DNA from: Thermoplasmata archaeon
GTDB taxonomy: Archaea; Thermoplasmatota; Thermoplasmata; Thermoplasmatales; GCA-001856825
Assembly: GCA_023256475.1 (NCBI GenBank)
Contig: JAGDXP010000012.1
Coordinates: 124,001 to 188,000 of the forward strand
Direction: 5' to 3'
DNA: 64,000 bases
The notes below the pieces were generated by a model that saw nothing but the letters and a program-made list of their open reading frames with translations, was not told the origin of the DNA and did not search any database. This document shows, piece after piece, positions 1 to 8,391 of the stretch; within the stretch, counting starts at the first letter, position 1; every line of letters starts with the position of its first letter. A program made the translations under genes and the position numbers.

Positions 1-1083
1 CTTAAGGAATTCATGCAGAGCAATGAAAAGGCTAAAGAATATGGAAATTTGGTGGGTGAAAACATCCCTGCAATTCTAGATGCGAATGGAAATATCATAT
101 CCCTCCCTCCGATTTTGAATTCAAATATAACAGCATTGAAAGAGGGGGTTAAAGATTTCTTTATAGATGTGACAGGAATTGATTTATCTACAACTCAAAA
201 GGTACTAAATCTGTTGGTAGGCTCCTTATCTTACCCAAACGGTGAGGTTTTTGGAGTTAGCGTTTCCGGAATTAAATACCCAATCTTCACCAGAGATAGT
301 TGGAAAATAGATGAAAGCGAAGTTAGAGAAATAAGCGGCATGGAATTATCACATGAAGAAATCCAAAGATCTCTAATTAAGATGGGATACGAAGTTAAAG
401 ATCAAGTCGCCTATTCTCCAGAATACAGAATAGATATCTTTGGGAAGGTAGATTTCATAGAAGATGTATTGAAGGGATATGGCTATGAAAACATAAAAGA
501 ATCAAAGGAGGATTTCACAACAGTTGGAAAGGGGCATGGAATAAGAGATATGCAGTATAAATTAAGGGAGTTAATGGTTGGTTATGGATACGTGGAAACA
601 TCAAATTTTGCACTGATCAACGGATCTTACAATAAAATTTTTGGATTCTCTAACGAATACATAAAGATATTAAATCCCGTAACTCTTGAACAGGATGTCA
701 TAAGGCCAAGAATCTCCATATCACTTATTCAATCGCTCTTAAATAACACTAGGAACCCCTATCCTCAAAGGATATTTGAAGTTGGTACTGTTATAAGGAA
801 TGGAACTCAATATGAAAGCTTGGGAGCGGCAAGTTGTCACCGCCAAGCTTCATTTTCCGAGATTAAGGGTCTATTCATAGGCTTGCTTGAGGATTTAGGT
901 TTGGAGTATAAGATAGATAAGTTCGAGCACGAATTATTTGTGGAAGGCAGAGCTGCAAAAATATCAATTAGGGGGAATCAGGTAGGATTTCTCGGGGAAG
1001 TGCATCCAAGAATTCTAAAACAAATAGGTCTAAAAATGCCTTTGGCAATTGGCGAGATCGACATAACAGGTGGAATATTATGA
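1..1083 (+). CDS. pheT: Phenylalanyl-tRNA synthetase beta subunit, 3' part (5' end outside window)
   Basis: Beta subunit of the PheS2PheT2 enzyme that charges tRNA-Phe. The reading frame is open from base 1, so the first methionine inside the window (base 13) is internal and roughly the first third of the protein is missing. Visible parts are a B5 DNA-binding-like domain (about 300-500 nt, with the RIDIFGKVDFIEDVLKGYGY signature) and then the catalytic-like class II fold of the beta subunit, ending near GEVHPRIL. There is no C-terminal anticodon-binding FDX domain, as is usual for the archaeal/eukaryotic form. The stop overlaps the next start by ATGA. pheS is presumably upstream. Confidence 0.93.
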   Translation, partial: LKEFMQSNEKAKEYGNLVGENIPAILDANGNIISLPPILNSNITALKEGVKDFFIDVTGIDLSTTQKVLNLLVGSLSYPNGEVFGVSVSGIKYPIFTRDSWKIDESEVREISGMELSHEEIQRSLIKMGYEVKDQVAYSPEYRIDIFGKVDFIEDVLKGYGYENIKESKEDFTTVGKGHGIRDMQYKLRELMVGYGYVETSNFALINGSYNKIFGFSNEYIKILNPVTLEQDVIRPRISISLIQSLLNNTRNPYPQRIFEVGTVIRNGTQYESLGAASCHRQASFSEIKGLFIGLLEDLGLEYKIDKFEHELFVEGRAAKISIRGNQVGFLGEVHPRILKQIGLKMPLAIGEIDITGGIL

Positions 1084-2054
1084 TACCCTCGAGATTGCCA
1101 GGTATCCCAAGATCTCAAGAAATTATAGATAGAGCTTTCAGACAAAGCAATAGAATTCAAGATTTCTATAAAAAGGATTATCTAGAAAAAGACAAGATAA
1201 AGTCCATTCAGAAAATTCAAGTTATAGAGGCTGTAGCAAGGGCAACCCTTAAAAGGATTGTTCAGGGTTATCCTCAGAACAATGATCTAACCGATTTCGA
1301 AAGGAATATGGCATATCTGTTGTTCGATTTCGAAAGCTATGAAAGATCATTAAGAAGATTGAAATGGACCATGAATAAGATATCGGAATTGGCTACGGAA
1401 TACATCAGAAAAATAAAATCTGCAAGCGAGGTTGATAAGGTAGATACCCTAAGGAAAGCATTCTATGGAAGATTTTCCTCATATATTGAAGATTTAGAGG
1501 ATTATTTAGATGACTTAAGAGAAATAAGGCTGCTATTGAGAGAAATACCTTATATTGATGAAAAATTGCCCGTAGTTGTTATAGCCGGATTCCCGAACGT
1601 CGGGAAATCCATGTTAATATCTAAAATAACCCATCTTAAGCCTGAGATAGCAAGCTATCCATTTACCACTAAAAAAATAAACCTGGGGATTTTAGAGGGT
1701 AAACTGGGTAAGATTCAGGTATTAGATGTTCCAGGCATACTAAATAGAAAGAAGAGAAATGTTATAGAACGGAAGGCTTTAATAGCCATAGAAAAAGTTG
1801 CAAATTTAGTTATATTTATAATTGATCCATCAGAGACGTGTGGCTATCCAGTCGATGAGCAGGAAAAATTGCTGTCAGAAATTAAGGCCATAGGAAAGAG
1901 GGTTATCGAAGTAGAAAATAAGTCAGATATACTTAAGAGGAATAACGAAAGACTAAAGATTTCAGCTTTAACAGGGGAAGGAATTGACAGATTGATAAAT
2001 TTGGTGGAGGATGAAATAAATGATAGAGAAATTAAGGGCAATAGCGGCATATAA
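1080..2054 (+). CDS. Nog1-type GTPase, ribosome biogenesis
   Basis: GTP-binding protein of the Obg/Nog1 family. In eukaryotes Nog1 acts in large-subunit maturation; a similar role is inferred here. The N-terminal 160 residues form a helical Nog1-type domain. The G domain follows: G1 GFPNVGKS (170-177), the G2 threonines in SYPFTTKK, G3 DVPG (216-219), G4 NKSD (280-283) and G5 SAL (295-297). At 324 residues it matches archaeal Nog1 and lacks the long C-terminal extension of the eukaryotic protein. It overlaps pheT by four bases, and its end overlaps gltX by 35 bases, so the three are almost certainly co-transcribed with translation factors. Confidence 0.88.
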   Translation: MIPSRLPGIPRSQEIIDRAFRQSNRIQDFYKKDYLEKDKIKSIQKIQVIEAVARATLKRIVQGYPQNNDLTDFERNMAYLLFDFESYERSLRRLKWTMNKISELATEYIRKIKSASEVDKVDTLRKAFYGRFSSYIEDLEDYLDDLREIRLLLREIPYIDEKLPVVVIAGFPNVGKSMLISKITHLKPEIASYPFTTKKINLGILEGKLGKIQVLDVPGILNRKKRNVIERKALIAIEKVANLVIFIIDPSETCGYPVDEQEKLLSEIKAIGKRVIEVENKSDILKRNNERLKISALTGEGIDRLINLVEDEINDREIKGNSGI

Positions 2055-3675
2055 TGCATACGAACACGATGGGAAAGCAGAGTTGAAAGCGGTAGTCTCA
2101 AGATTTCTGGGATTGTTTCCAGATAAAAAAGGAAATCTGTCTGAGTTAATGCCACAAATAAAATCAGCGGTAGAAGAAATAAATAAGCTTACAAAGGAAG
2201 AACAATTAAAAATTGTAGAAGCCATTTTTCCAGAATGGCTAGAGAAGAAAAAAGTGGTTGAAGAAAAGAAACTCCCTGACCTTCCCAATGTGGAAATAGG
2301 TAAAGTGGTTATGAGGTTGGCACCATCTCCGTCAGGTCCGCTCCACATAGGTCATGCAAGGATGGCCATACTCAACGATGAATATGTAAAGAGATATAAG
2401 GGAAAGCTAATTTTAAGAATCGAGGACACAAATCCAGCCAATATATTGCCTGAAGCGTATAAAATGATAGAAGATGATCTTAAATGGTTGGAGGTGGATT
2501 ATCAAGAGGTAGTGATTCAATCAGATCGTTTTGAATTATATTATGACGTCATGGAAAAATTGATTATGATGGAGAAAGCATACGTTTCTACTACACCAAC
2601 TGAAATTTTTAAGGCTAAAAGGCAGCAATCAATTGCCATTAATGAGAGAAATGATCCTGCAGAGTCAAATTTGAGAAGATGGGATAAGATGCTCAATGGC
2701 GAATTTAAGAAGGGGGAAGCCTATGCCGTCATTAAGACAGATTTAACACACCCCAACCCTGCAATAAGAGATTTCATAGCATTCAGGATTATAGAAACCC
2801 CACATCCATTGAAAGGAAATAAATATAGGGTATACCCAATGATGAATTTTTCAGTTGCCACTGATGATCACTTTCTGGGCCTAACTCATGTTATCAGGGG
2901 CAAAGATCATTTGGCCAACACGGAGAAGCAGAAGTATATATTCAACTATTTTGGATGGTCCCTGCCATTTTACCTTCACTATGGAAAAGTTTCAATAGAG
3001 AACTCCATATTAAAGACTTCTATAATAAAAAAAGGCATCGCCAACGGAGAATTTAAGGGTTGGGATGATCCACGCCTTGGAACATTACTTGCTATGAAGA
3101 AGAGGGGAATAAATCCGAAGGCAATTAGAAGATATTGGGTGGAAACTGGAATCGGGGATGTAGATATAAAATTCTCATGGGAAAATCTGTACGCATTTAA
3201 TAAGCATATTATAGATCCTGAATCGCCGAGACATTTCTTTGTATTAAATCCTGTAAAATTGGAGTTGATATTAGAAGGTATTATAAAGGTAAAAATGCCA
3301 GTATATCCAAAAAAGGAAGATACTCCATTTAGGGAATACGAAATAAGAAAAGGTCAGGTTTACATAACCCAGGAAGACTACAATAAATTCATTGGAAAAG
3401 AAATCAGACTCAAAGATTTAGGTAATTTCAAATTGGAGGAGGGCAAGCTTCAATACATTGACAATGATCTTTCTAAAATCAAGCAGGGAATACCTATAAT
3501 TCACTGGCTGCAGAGTGATTTTGTAGATTTTGAGATTGTCAAGCCTGATGGGACAATAGACAAGGGAATACTTGAGAAACACGCGCTAAATTATATTGGC
3601 AAAGTTAACCAATTGGAAAGATATGGATATACAAATATATTAAATGAAAAATTAGGGTATTATACCCATCCCTAA
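2020..3675 (+). CDS. gltX: Glutamyl-tRNA synthetase, archaeal type
   Basis: Charges tRNA-Glu, and in many archaea also tRNA-Gln for later amidation. 551 residues. A helical N-terminal extension of about 95 residues, typical of archaeal and eukaryotic GluRS, precedes the class I catalytic domain with HIGH at 109-112 (PSPSGPLHIGHARM). The KMSKS equivalent is the degenerate LKTSIIKKG. A beta-barrel anticodon-binding domain follows. The ATG at 2020 lies inside the Nog1 gene but is supported because the N-terminal helices from this point on match the family. It ends one base from a convergent gene. Confidence 0.95.
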   Translation: MIEKLRAIAAYNAYEHDGKAELKAVVSRFLGLFPDKKGNLSELMPQIKSAVEEINKLTKEEQLKIVEAIFPEWLEKKKVVEEKKLPDLPNVEIGKVVMRLAPSPSGPLHIGHARMAILNDEYVKRYKGKLILRIEDTNPANILPEAYKMIEDDLKWLEVDYQEVVIQSDRFELYYDVMEKLIMMEKAYVSTTPTEIFKAKRQQSIAINERNDPAESNLRRWDKMLNGEFKKGEAYAVIKTDLTHPNPAIRDFIAFRIIETPHPLKGNKYRVYPMMNFSVATDDHFLGLTHVIRGKDHLANTEKQKYIFNYFGWSLPFYLHYGKVSIENSILKTSIIKKGIANGEFKGWDDPRLGTLLAMKKRGINPKAIRRYWVETGIGDVDIKFSWENLYAFNKHIIDPESPRHFFVLNPVKLELILEGIIKVKMPVYPKKEDTPFREYEIRKGQVYITQEDYNKFIGKEIRLKDLGNFKLEEGKLQYIDNDLSKIKQGIPIIHWLQSDFVDFEIVKPDGTIDKGILEKHALNYIGKVNQLERYGYTNILNEKLGYYTHP

Positions 3676-3676
3676 A

Positions 3677-3931
3677 TTACTCAGAGGTAGAAACGGATAC
3701 GAAAGCTGGGAATCTCTTCAATAGTATTACATCCCCTACTGCCCTGACCCACCTATAGGGGACAAGTACTGCCACTCCATCTTCAACTAATCCCTCATTG
3801 GTTCTTTCAACATAAAGACCATATATTGACTGTGATTCTGTATCTAGCATAACATCATCCACTACTCCCAATTTATATCCCTTGTCAGTATAGATTTCCA
3901 GACCAATTAAATTTGTAACATCAGTTTCCAT
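3677..3931 (-). CDS. PRC-barrel domain protein
   Basis: Small 84-residue protein that is essentially one PRC-barrel: LIGLEIYTDKGYKLGVVDDV at the start, then DTESQSIYGLYVE and VLVPYRWVRAVGDVILL. PRC-barrels occur in photosynthetic reaction centre H subunits and in the ribosome factor RimM. Archaea have many stand-alone copies of unknown role, some linked to RNA processing or cell division (CdpB-type). It converges on gltX with one base between stops. The ATG at 3931 has an AT-rich TATA-like stretch about 30 bases upstream, suggesting a leaderless mRNA. Confidence 0.85.
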   Translation of the reverse strand: METDVTNLIGLEIYTDKGYKLGVVDDVMLDTESQSIYGLYVERTNEGLVEDGVAVLVPYRWVRAVGDVILLKRFPAFVSVSTSE

Positions 3932-4033
3932 ATTGAATCAGGAAAATATGCTTAACTAATATTTAATTTTTAACATGATGGTATTGCTTAAAACTTCAAA
4001 ATTCAGCAAAATATTGTTTACCAATTCAAAAGG

Positions 4034-4056
4034 TAAATATTTCAAGAATATTTGAA
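4034..4056 (+). promoter_or_regulatory. TATA-like box inside an inverted repeat, before the DUF72 gene
   Basis: AAATATT (4035-4041) and AATATTT (4047-4053) form perfect inverted arms around five bases. A second, nested pair TTCAA/TTGAA (4041-4045 and 4052-4056) is also present. The TATA-like TAAATATTT is centred 26 bases before the ATG at 4064, the spacing expected for a leaderless transcript, so a regulator bound to the repeat would cover the TATA box. In such AT-rich sequence the symmetry may be chance. Confidence 0.4.
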
Positions 4057-4063
4057 TTAACGG

Positions 4064-4774
4064 ATGAAAACATATATTGGAACATCTGGATGGTTTTATT
4101 TTCACTGGATCGGGAAATTTTATCCCAATGGGATGAAATCAAGTGAATATTTAAAATTCTACTCCTCGCAGTTCAATACAGTTGAAATTAATAGTACCTT
4201 CTATAGGATACCAAGGCAATCTACTATAAAAAGCTGGGTTAGAAGTGTAGGAGAAGATTTTGTATTTTCTATAAAGGTTAACAGGGAAATTACTCATTCC
4301 GGCAATTTTAAACGAGAAAGATTGGTAAATTTCATTTCCAATTTTAAAATAATAGATGAAAGGATTGAGTTTTATTTACTGCAATTTCCACCAAGCTTCA
4401 AATACTCAAAGGAAAATCTCGAGAATATAAGAGATATTTCGGCTATGGACAAGATAGCTGTTGAATTCAGACACAATTCCTGGCTCGAATCAGATCTATT
4501 GCAAGATATCTGGGAAGAAATAAACATCGTATACTCTGATTTTGACAAGCTCAAAAGAGTGGTGAAACCCGCGAAAGGTAAATTGTATGTAAGGCTGCAT
4601 GGACCTAATGGAAGGTATAAAGGGGAATATGGAAATAAAGTTATAGATTATATGAAAGAGATCCTGAAGCATTCAGGTGATATTGATAAATTATTTGTTT
4701 ATTTCAACAATGATTATGGTGGTGCTGCACCATCAGATGCCAAAATTGCATTGCGAGTGTTCACAGAGCTTTAA
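4064..4774 (+). CDS. DUF72 family protein (YecE-like TIM barrel)
   Basis: 236-residue cytoplasmic protein of the DUF72/YecE family, a TIM-barrel-like fold of unknown reaction. Family marks are the N-terminal IGTSGWFYFHWIGKFYP, the FNTVEINSTFYRIP segment, AVEFRHNSW in the middle and YFNNDYGGAAPSDA near the end. Length is usual for the family. It stands alone on the plus strand with a TATA-like element 26 bases upstream and converges on the broken glycosyltransferase gene. No substrate can be inferred from the neighbours. Confidence 0.85.
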   Translation: MKTYIGTSGWFYFHWIGKFYPNGMKSSEYLKFYSSQFNTVEINSTFYRIPRQSTIKSWVRSVGEDFVFSIKVNREITHSGNFKRERLVNFISNFKIIDERIEFYLLQFPPSFKYSKENLENIRDISAMDKIAVEFRHNSWLESDLLQDIWEEINIVYSDFDKLKRVVKPAKGKLYVRLHGPNGRYKGEYGNKVIDYMKEILKHSGDIDKLFVYFNNDYGGAAPSDAKIALRVFTEL

Positions 4775-4788
4775 GGAATTTAATAAAA

Positions 4789-5624
4789 TCATTCTTTTTT
4801 GCATTTCATATAGTGTCTTCTGAATTCGTATATTTCAAAGGGGAATCTCAATATATAAAAGGGATTAAGAAGTTTGCTTTTCCCATAAATTCTCTTATTA
4901 AATGTGATTGGTACCTCCGCAATCCTCAACCCGGGATTTTTAGAAACAATGAAGAGCAACGTCTTGCTACCTTTAATTGAGATATCTTCCACAGAAACTT
5001 TCTCGGAAATAGTGAAAAAGCCTGACGTAGTATCGCTCAAATTAGACGCGCATGGAAGCATAACTTTAATGTAAGCATTGGCCAATAGAGTAATAAACCT
5101 GCGATATGAAGATAAATTGAAACTGCTGCCGTCTAGGAACCTGGACCCAAAAACTATGTCCAATTGAATACTTAAATTTCCAATAATTTAATGATGTCCA
5201 TAAGAGAATGCTGAAGGTCGCAATCCATTACAACTCTCCAACCATATTTTGCCACTTTGAGGCCTATTAATTCAGATCTCAATAGTCGAGTACCAGGTAT
5301 CGCTTTTATAATTCTTATATTTAGATTGGAAAAGAGTTCTGGAAGCTTCTCGATAATTCTTTTGCTTTCGTTATCAGTGGATCCGTCAATCACTATTATC
5401 TCCAGATGCTTTACAGGAAAAATTTCTCTATCCATGTCTTCAATCATAAAAAGCAGCTTTTTTAGTAAAAATGAATCATTCTTGCACGGAAGAATGAGCG
5501 AAAATGGCCTATAAATTGGAGAATAAATCCCATTTAATTCCAAATAGACGTTCTGGATGGTATCATCGGCTATACATTCATTAGAATAATTCTCTTTGGC
5601 ATTGACCATAATCAAAATTTTCAC
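4789..5624 (-). pseudogene. GT2 family glycosyltransferase, one frameshift
   Basis: Two adjoining frames make one dolichyl-phosphate-mannose-synthase-like family 2 glycosyltransferase. The 5' part (5624 to about 5172) has the nucleotide-sugar half: RPFSLILPCKND, EIIVIDGSTDN and the metal-binding-type VVMDCDLQHS. The 3' part (from about 5163) continues with LDIVFGSRFLDG, which in intact relatives follows the DxDLQH motif within about 20 residues, and ends in a basic tail. The break is in the AAATTTAAG run near 5172-5178. One added base there restores a single frame of about 278 residues. It is either a real pseudogene, a sequencing error or a recoded gene. It follows two other frameshifted genes on the same strand. 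Confidence 0.8.
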
Positions 5625-5667
5625 TTATCATTAAATTAAATTGAGTGGGGATTTATTTGAAATTGAT

Positions 5668-6109
5668 TTACTTTCTCGAGGCATTAATGATTATAGCTAT
5701 AATTAATTCCAGGATTATCATAGCAGTATATATGTCAAATAAACCAGGAATGTATGGCAGTGTATAAGGATACTTGGAAAGGCCAAATAAATAGTGTGCA
5801 AATTGCCCATAATTTGTTAATCCAACCGATTTGAATAGAATAAACACATCTATTATGATGAAGATTAATGGAATAGAGCCTCCCAGTATAGCTGAATATT
5901 TCCACAAGTTCCTATTCTCTGATAGAGTCAATATTCCGCATATTAAGGGTGAATAAAGTAAGAAATAGAAGACCATACCAGTGATAGTAATAAGGCTTTA
6001 CTACGCCAAAATCTGTTTGCAAATTTCTATCAGTTATCAGTATAATAATCGATATTAACGTTATAAGAAAAAATATACAGGAACCAGTAATCTTTTCCAT
6101 TTGGTTCAA
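5668..6109 (-). pseudogene. Small four-helix membrane protein, probable frameshift
   Basis: Two overlapping frames (6109-5912 and 5976-5668) together give about 146 residues with four hydrophobic segments: IFFLITLISIIILIT, then VFYFLLYSPLICGIL, LGGSIPLIFIIIDVFILF and YTAMIILELIIAIII. In the first frame the segment after YYYHWYG turns into a poor tail with charged residues, whereas the second frame carries on as a clean membrane helix. This suggests one extra base near 5974-5980. The alternative is two small overlapping genes. The TTG start at 6109 overlaps the stop of the heme-oxygenase-like gene by four bases, so the genes form one transcript. Family not recognised. Confidence 0.55.
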
Positions 6110-6791
6110 CTATCAGCTAGGCCCAGCCAGAATTTTTCTTCATAATCCAAAATTTCCTTAGCACCCTCATAAAATTCATTTCTGGCTGTCAGGTCATTTA
6201 TATGCTCCCCTAGGACGTTTTCCATAGCTTCTTCATGGTGTATTTCCAGTTCTCTGTGGAAAGTGAAGTATTCAATGTCCATATTTTCATACTCCTTCCA
6301 GTTCCCTTTAATGTAATTAAATCCTGGAATCAGTTTATCCCACATTGGGATTGCCATGTTTTCAAGACCAAATTCGGCACCTAGCGCCTTGAAATGGCTA
6401 GAGGAAAAAAGTCTTCTCATAGCGTCTAACCAATCCCTTTTTGTATCTAGTTTCCTTCTGAATATGAATTCTTGTGGATTGAGACCAATAGATTTAAGAA
6501 ATTTCCTATAAAGCAGTTCGTGCCTTTTATTGGGATCGTCGTCACCAAGTTCGGAGACTAAAATTTTTGTTAAATTGTAAGCATCTGTTTCGTTTGGTTC
6601 ATTTACCAACAGTATTGCAAGGATGGAAGGCCACTCTCTTGTAAAATGATAGAATTCTATGGAGAATCTTTCAAATTCTCGGGGGTAATTCTCCCTTTGG
6701 AAAATCTGTTTATAAAGTCGTTATTCGTTGCAGGATGTTGCTTAACAAAACTGTTCAGCTGTGTATAAAAATTTTCAGAATTAAGGACCAT
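6106..6791 (-). pseudogene. Heme-oxygenase-like (iron-containing redox enzyme/PqqC-TenA fold) protein, one frameshift
   Basis: Reads from an ATG at 6791 (MVLNSENFYTQLNSFVKQHP), through NRFSKGRITP, to a premature TAG near 6658. The frame one base off continues with EFERFSIEFYHFTREWPSI and then runs open to 6106. Joined, the protein has about 228 residues with the helical heme-oxygenase-like fold: an N-terminal HP, YHF...EWP, NLTKILVSELGDDDPNKRHE and FHRELEIHHEEAM with metal-ligand-type His/Glu residues. Adding one base to the C5 run near 6688-6692 restores the frame. A TATA-like TTTAAATTTAAG lies about 25-35 bases before the ATG. It leads a three-gene minus-strand unit. Substrate unknown. Confidence 0.75.
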
Positions 6792-6899
6792 AAATATAAT
6801 TTAGAATACTTAAATTTAAATCTTTCCTAGATTTGATTGCTAATATATAGGCCACCGTATAAAATAATCCATTTATTCAAGAATTTAATATTATACAAA

Positions 6900-7280
6900 A
6901 TGAAGCCGATTACATTAAAGTCCAAATATAACTTTCAAGAAACTTTAAAGAAATTGGAAGAGGTTATTATCCGAGATAATATGGTAATCGTATCAAGGAT
7001 TAATGCTCAAGAGAATTTGAAAAGGGCAGGATTTAGTATATCTGGCAGTTACATTTTTGAAATTTTCAGGCCTGATATAGCATTCCAAATGTTTTCAAGA
7101 AACCCGGCATCTGGAATTGACCCGCCCCTAAGGATTTATGTCTTCGAAAATGACGGGATTACCTATGTGGAATATTATAGACCATCCGATATATTTAAGA
7201 AATGGGAGGAATTTGACTTAGGAATAATGCTAGACAACATATTCGAGTCTATTATTTCTGAAGTCATTCATGATGAATAA
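6900..7280 (+). CDS. DUF302 family protein
   Basis: About 126 residues, all DUF302: a two-layer alpha/beta fold seen alone or in oligomers, with no established activity. Visible are the opening TLKSKYNFQETLKKLEEVI, the central FEIFRPDIAFQMFSRNPAS and the closing PLRIYVFENDGITYVEYYRP. The frame stays open upstream to 6837, but the ATG at 6900 is preferred because the family begins just there and the extra 21 residues look like untranslated AT-rich DNA. Divergent from the frameshifted heme-oxygenase-like gene. Confidence 0.8.
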   Translation: MKPITLKSKYNFQETLKKLEEVIIRDNMVIVSRINAQENLKRAGFSISGSYIFEIFRPDIAFQMFSRNPASGIDPPLRIYVFENDGITYVEYYRPSDIFKKWEEFDLGIMLDNIFESIISEVIHDE

Positions 7281-7292
7281 ACTTATAAAAAA

Positions 7293-7363
7293 TGCGAGTG
7301 CCGGGATTCGAACCCGGGTTAGAAGCTTGGGAAGCTTCTGTGCTACCGCTACACTACACTCGC
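7293..7363 (-). tRNA. tRNA-Gly (anticodon CCC)
   Basis: On the minus strand a full cloverleaf can be drawn. The acceptor stem is GCGAGTG/CACTCGC with discriminator A, and the D arm contains GTAGCGGTAGCAC. The anticodon stem is GAAGC/GCTTC around the loop TTCCCAA, and the T arm is CCGGG-TTCGAAT-CCCGG. Bases 34-36 are CCC, so it decodes GGG glycine codons. There is no intron and no encoded CCA. Two overlapping ORFs here are shadows. Confidence 0.95.
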
Positions 7364-7585
7364 GCAGAGCTCTCATAAATTTGCAGTACATTAATTTTAC
7401 CAATTGTAATAAAAAGGAGTTCAATGTTCTAACGTCGAATTTTCATTCATACTCTTTTTAGAAAGTATTATGTTACAATTAGGATTTTTCGGATTCTTAA
7501 TGTTTAATTAGGTATAATTAAGATTTTAATATAAATGACTATCGAGAAATACTTTTAAGATAGTATTTATACACCATTGATACCC

Positions 7586-7813
7586 ATGTATAGTCAAGTT
7601 GATGCATTATATGCCATTGCGGCATCGATTGCCATGGCTGGGGGATTGGTTGGAACCGGTATGGCACAGAGCGGAATTGGAGCATCCGGTATGGGGGTAA
7701 TAGCTGAGAAACCAGAGAAATTCGGTACAGTGCTTTTCTTCTTCGTTATACCAGAGACACTCTGGATAATCGGTTTTGTATTAGGTCTGATACTCCTGCT
7801 ACACATACTGTGA
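7586..7813 (+). CDS. atpK: A-type ATP synthase subunit K (proteolipid c ring)
   Basis: Membrane rotor subunit with two transmembrane hairpin helices. Helix 1 is the Ala/Gly-rich IAASIAMAGGLVGTGMAQSG. Helix 2, VLFFFVIPETLWIIGFVLG, carries the ion-binding glutamate in IPET (residue 57 from this start). About 75 residues, the normal one-hairpin size. A TTG at 7577 would add three residues. The ATG at 7586 is preferred because CTTTTAAGA at about 7552-7560 sits at TATA distance. First gene of the ATP synthase operon. Confidence 0.92.
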   Translation: MYSQVDALYAIAASIAMAGGLVGTGMAQSGIGASGMGVIAEKPEKFGTVLFFFVIPETLWIIGFVLGLILLLHIL

Positions 7814-7817
7814 GCTT

Positions 7818-8387
7818 ATGCCTCTCGAACAGATACTAAAGGAGATTGAGGAAGAAACAAAGAAGCAAGAAGAAGAGATACTAAAGGAGGCCAATTCACA
7901 GGCTGAGCAGATATTAAAAGAAGCAGAGCTTAAGGCCCAAAAGATAATTGAGGACTCAAAGAAGAAAGCTAAGATAGACGGGGATAAACTCAAAAGGCAG
8001 ATGATTTCAGCCGCAATGCTGGAAAATAGGAATAAATATGAAAGGGAAATCGAGCTAATCCAAGAAAACATTCTTATGAGCTTGAATAAAAAACTTCAAG
8101 AATTCATTAATTCCGAAGAATACGACAAATTTTTGCATGACAGGATTCAGAAAGGCTGGGAGACTCTCGGGCCAGGTTCAATTGTTTATGCAAATCAGAG
8201 AGATATCGAGAGAATCAAGAAGTTTTCATTTCCGCTCAATGTGATCCGAAAGGAAGTTGATCCATTAGGTGGTATAATAATTACAAGCGCTGACGGAAAG
8301 ATGGAAATTGATTATACCCTGAGTGAAATAATTAGGAACAGGATGGAAAAATTGAGGAAAATTATGAGGGATTATATATTAGGGTGA
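7818..8387 (+). CDS. atpE: A-type ATP synthase subunit E (peripheral stalk)
   Basis: 189 residues. The first 100 are a charged coiled coil rich in Lys/Glu (EILKEANSQAEQILKEAELK), followed by a globular C-terminal domain with the DPLGGIIITSADGKMEIDYT family signature. With subunit H it forms the peripheral stalk that holds the A3B3 head against rotor torque. It begins four bases after subunit K ends. Confidence 0.93.
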   Translation: MPLEQILKEIEEETKKQEEEILKEANSQAEQILKEAELKAQKIIEDSKKKAKIDGDKLKRQMISAAMLENRNKYEREIELIQENILMSLNKKLQEFINSEEYDKFLHDRIQKGWETLGPGSIVYANQRDIERIKKFSFPLNVIRKEVDPLGGIIITSADGKMEIDYTLSEIIRNRMEKLRKIMRDYILG

Positions 8388-8391
8388 TAAA

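Noticed and set aside
2020-2054. A later gltX start to avoid the overlap with the Nog1 gene
   Set aside because: The next in-frame starts would remove conserved N-terminal helices of archaeal GluRS, and overlaps are normal in this genome.
6106-6609. Free-standing 167-residue gene starting at TTG 6609
   Set aside because: The frame carries family sequence well upstream of 6609, and the true N terminus is in a neighbouring frame. It is the 3' part of a frameshifted gene.
6837-6899. N-terminal extension of the DUF302 protein
   Set aside because: The domain begins at the ATG at 6900, and the extra residues come from AT-rich promoter-like DNA.
7230-7461. Two ORFs of about 63 residues over the tRNA-Gly region
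   Set aside because: They cross a clear tRNA and have no coding-like composition.
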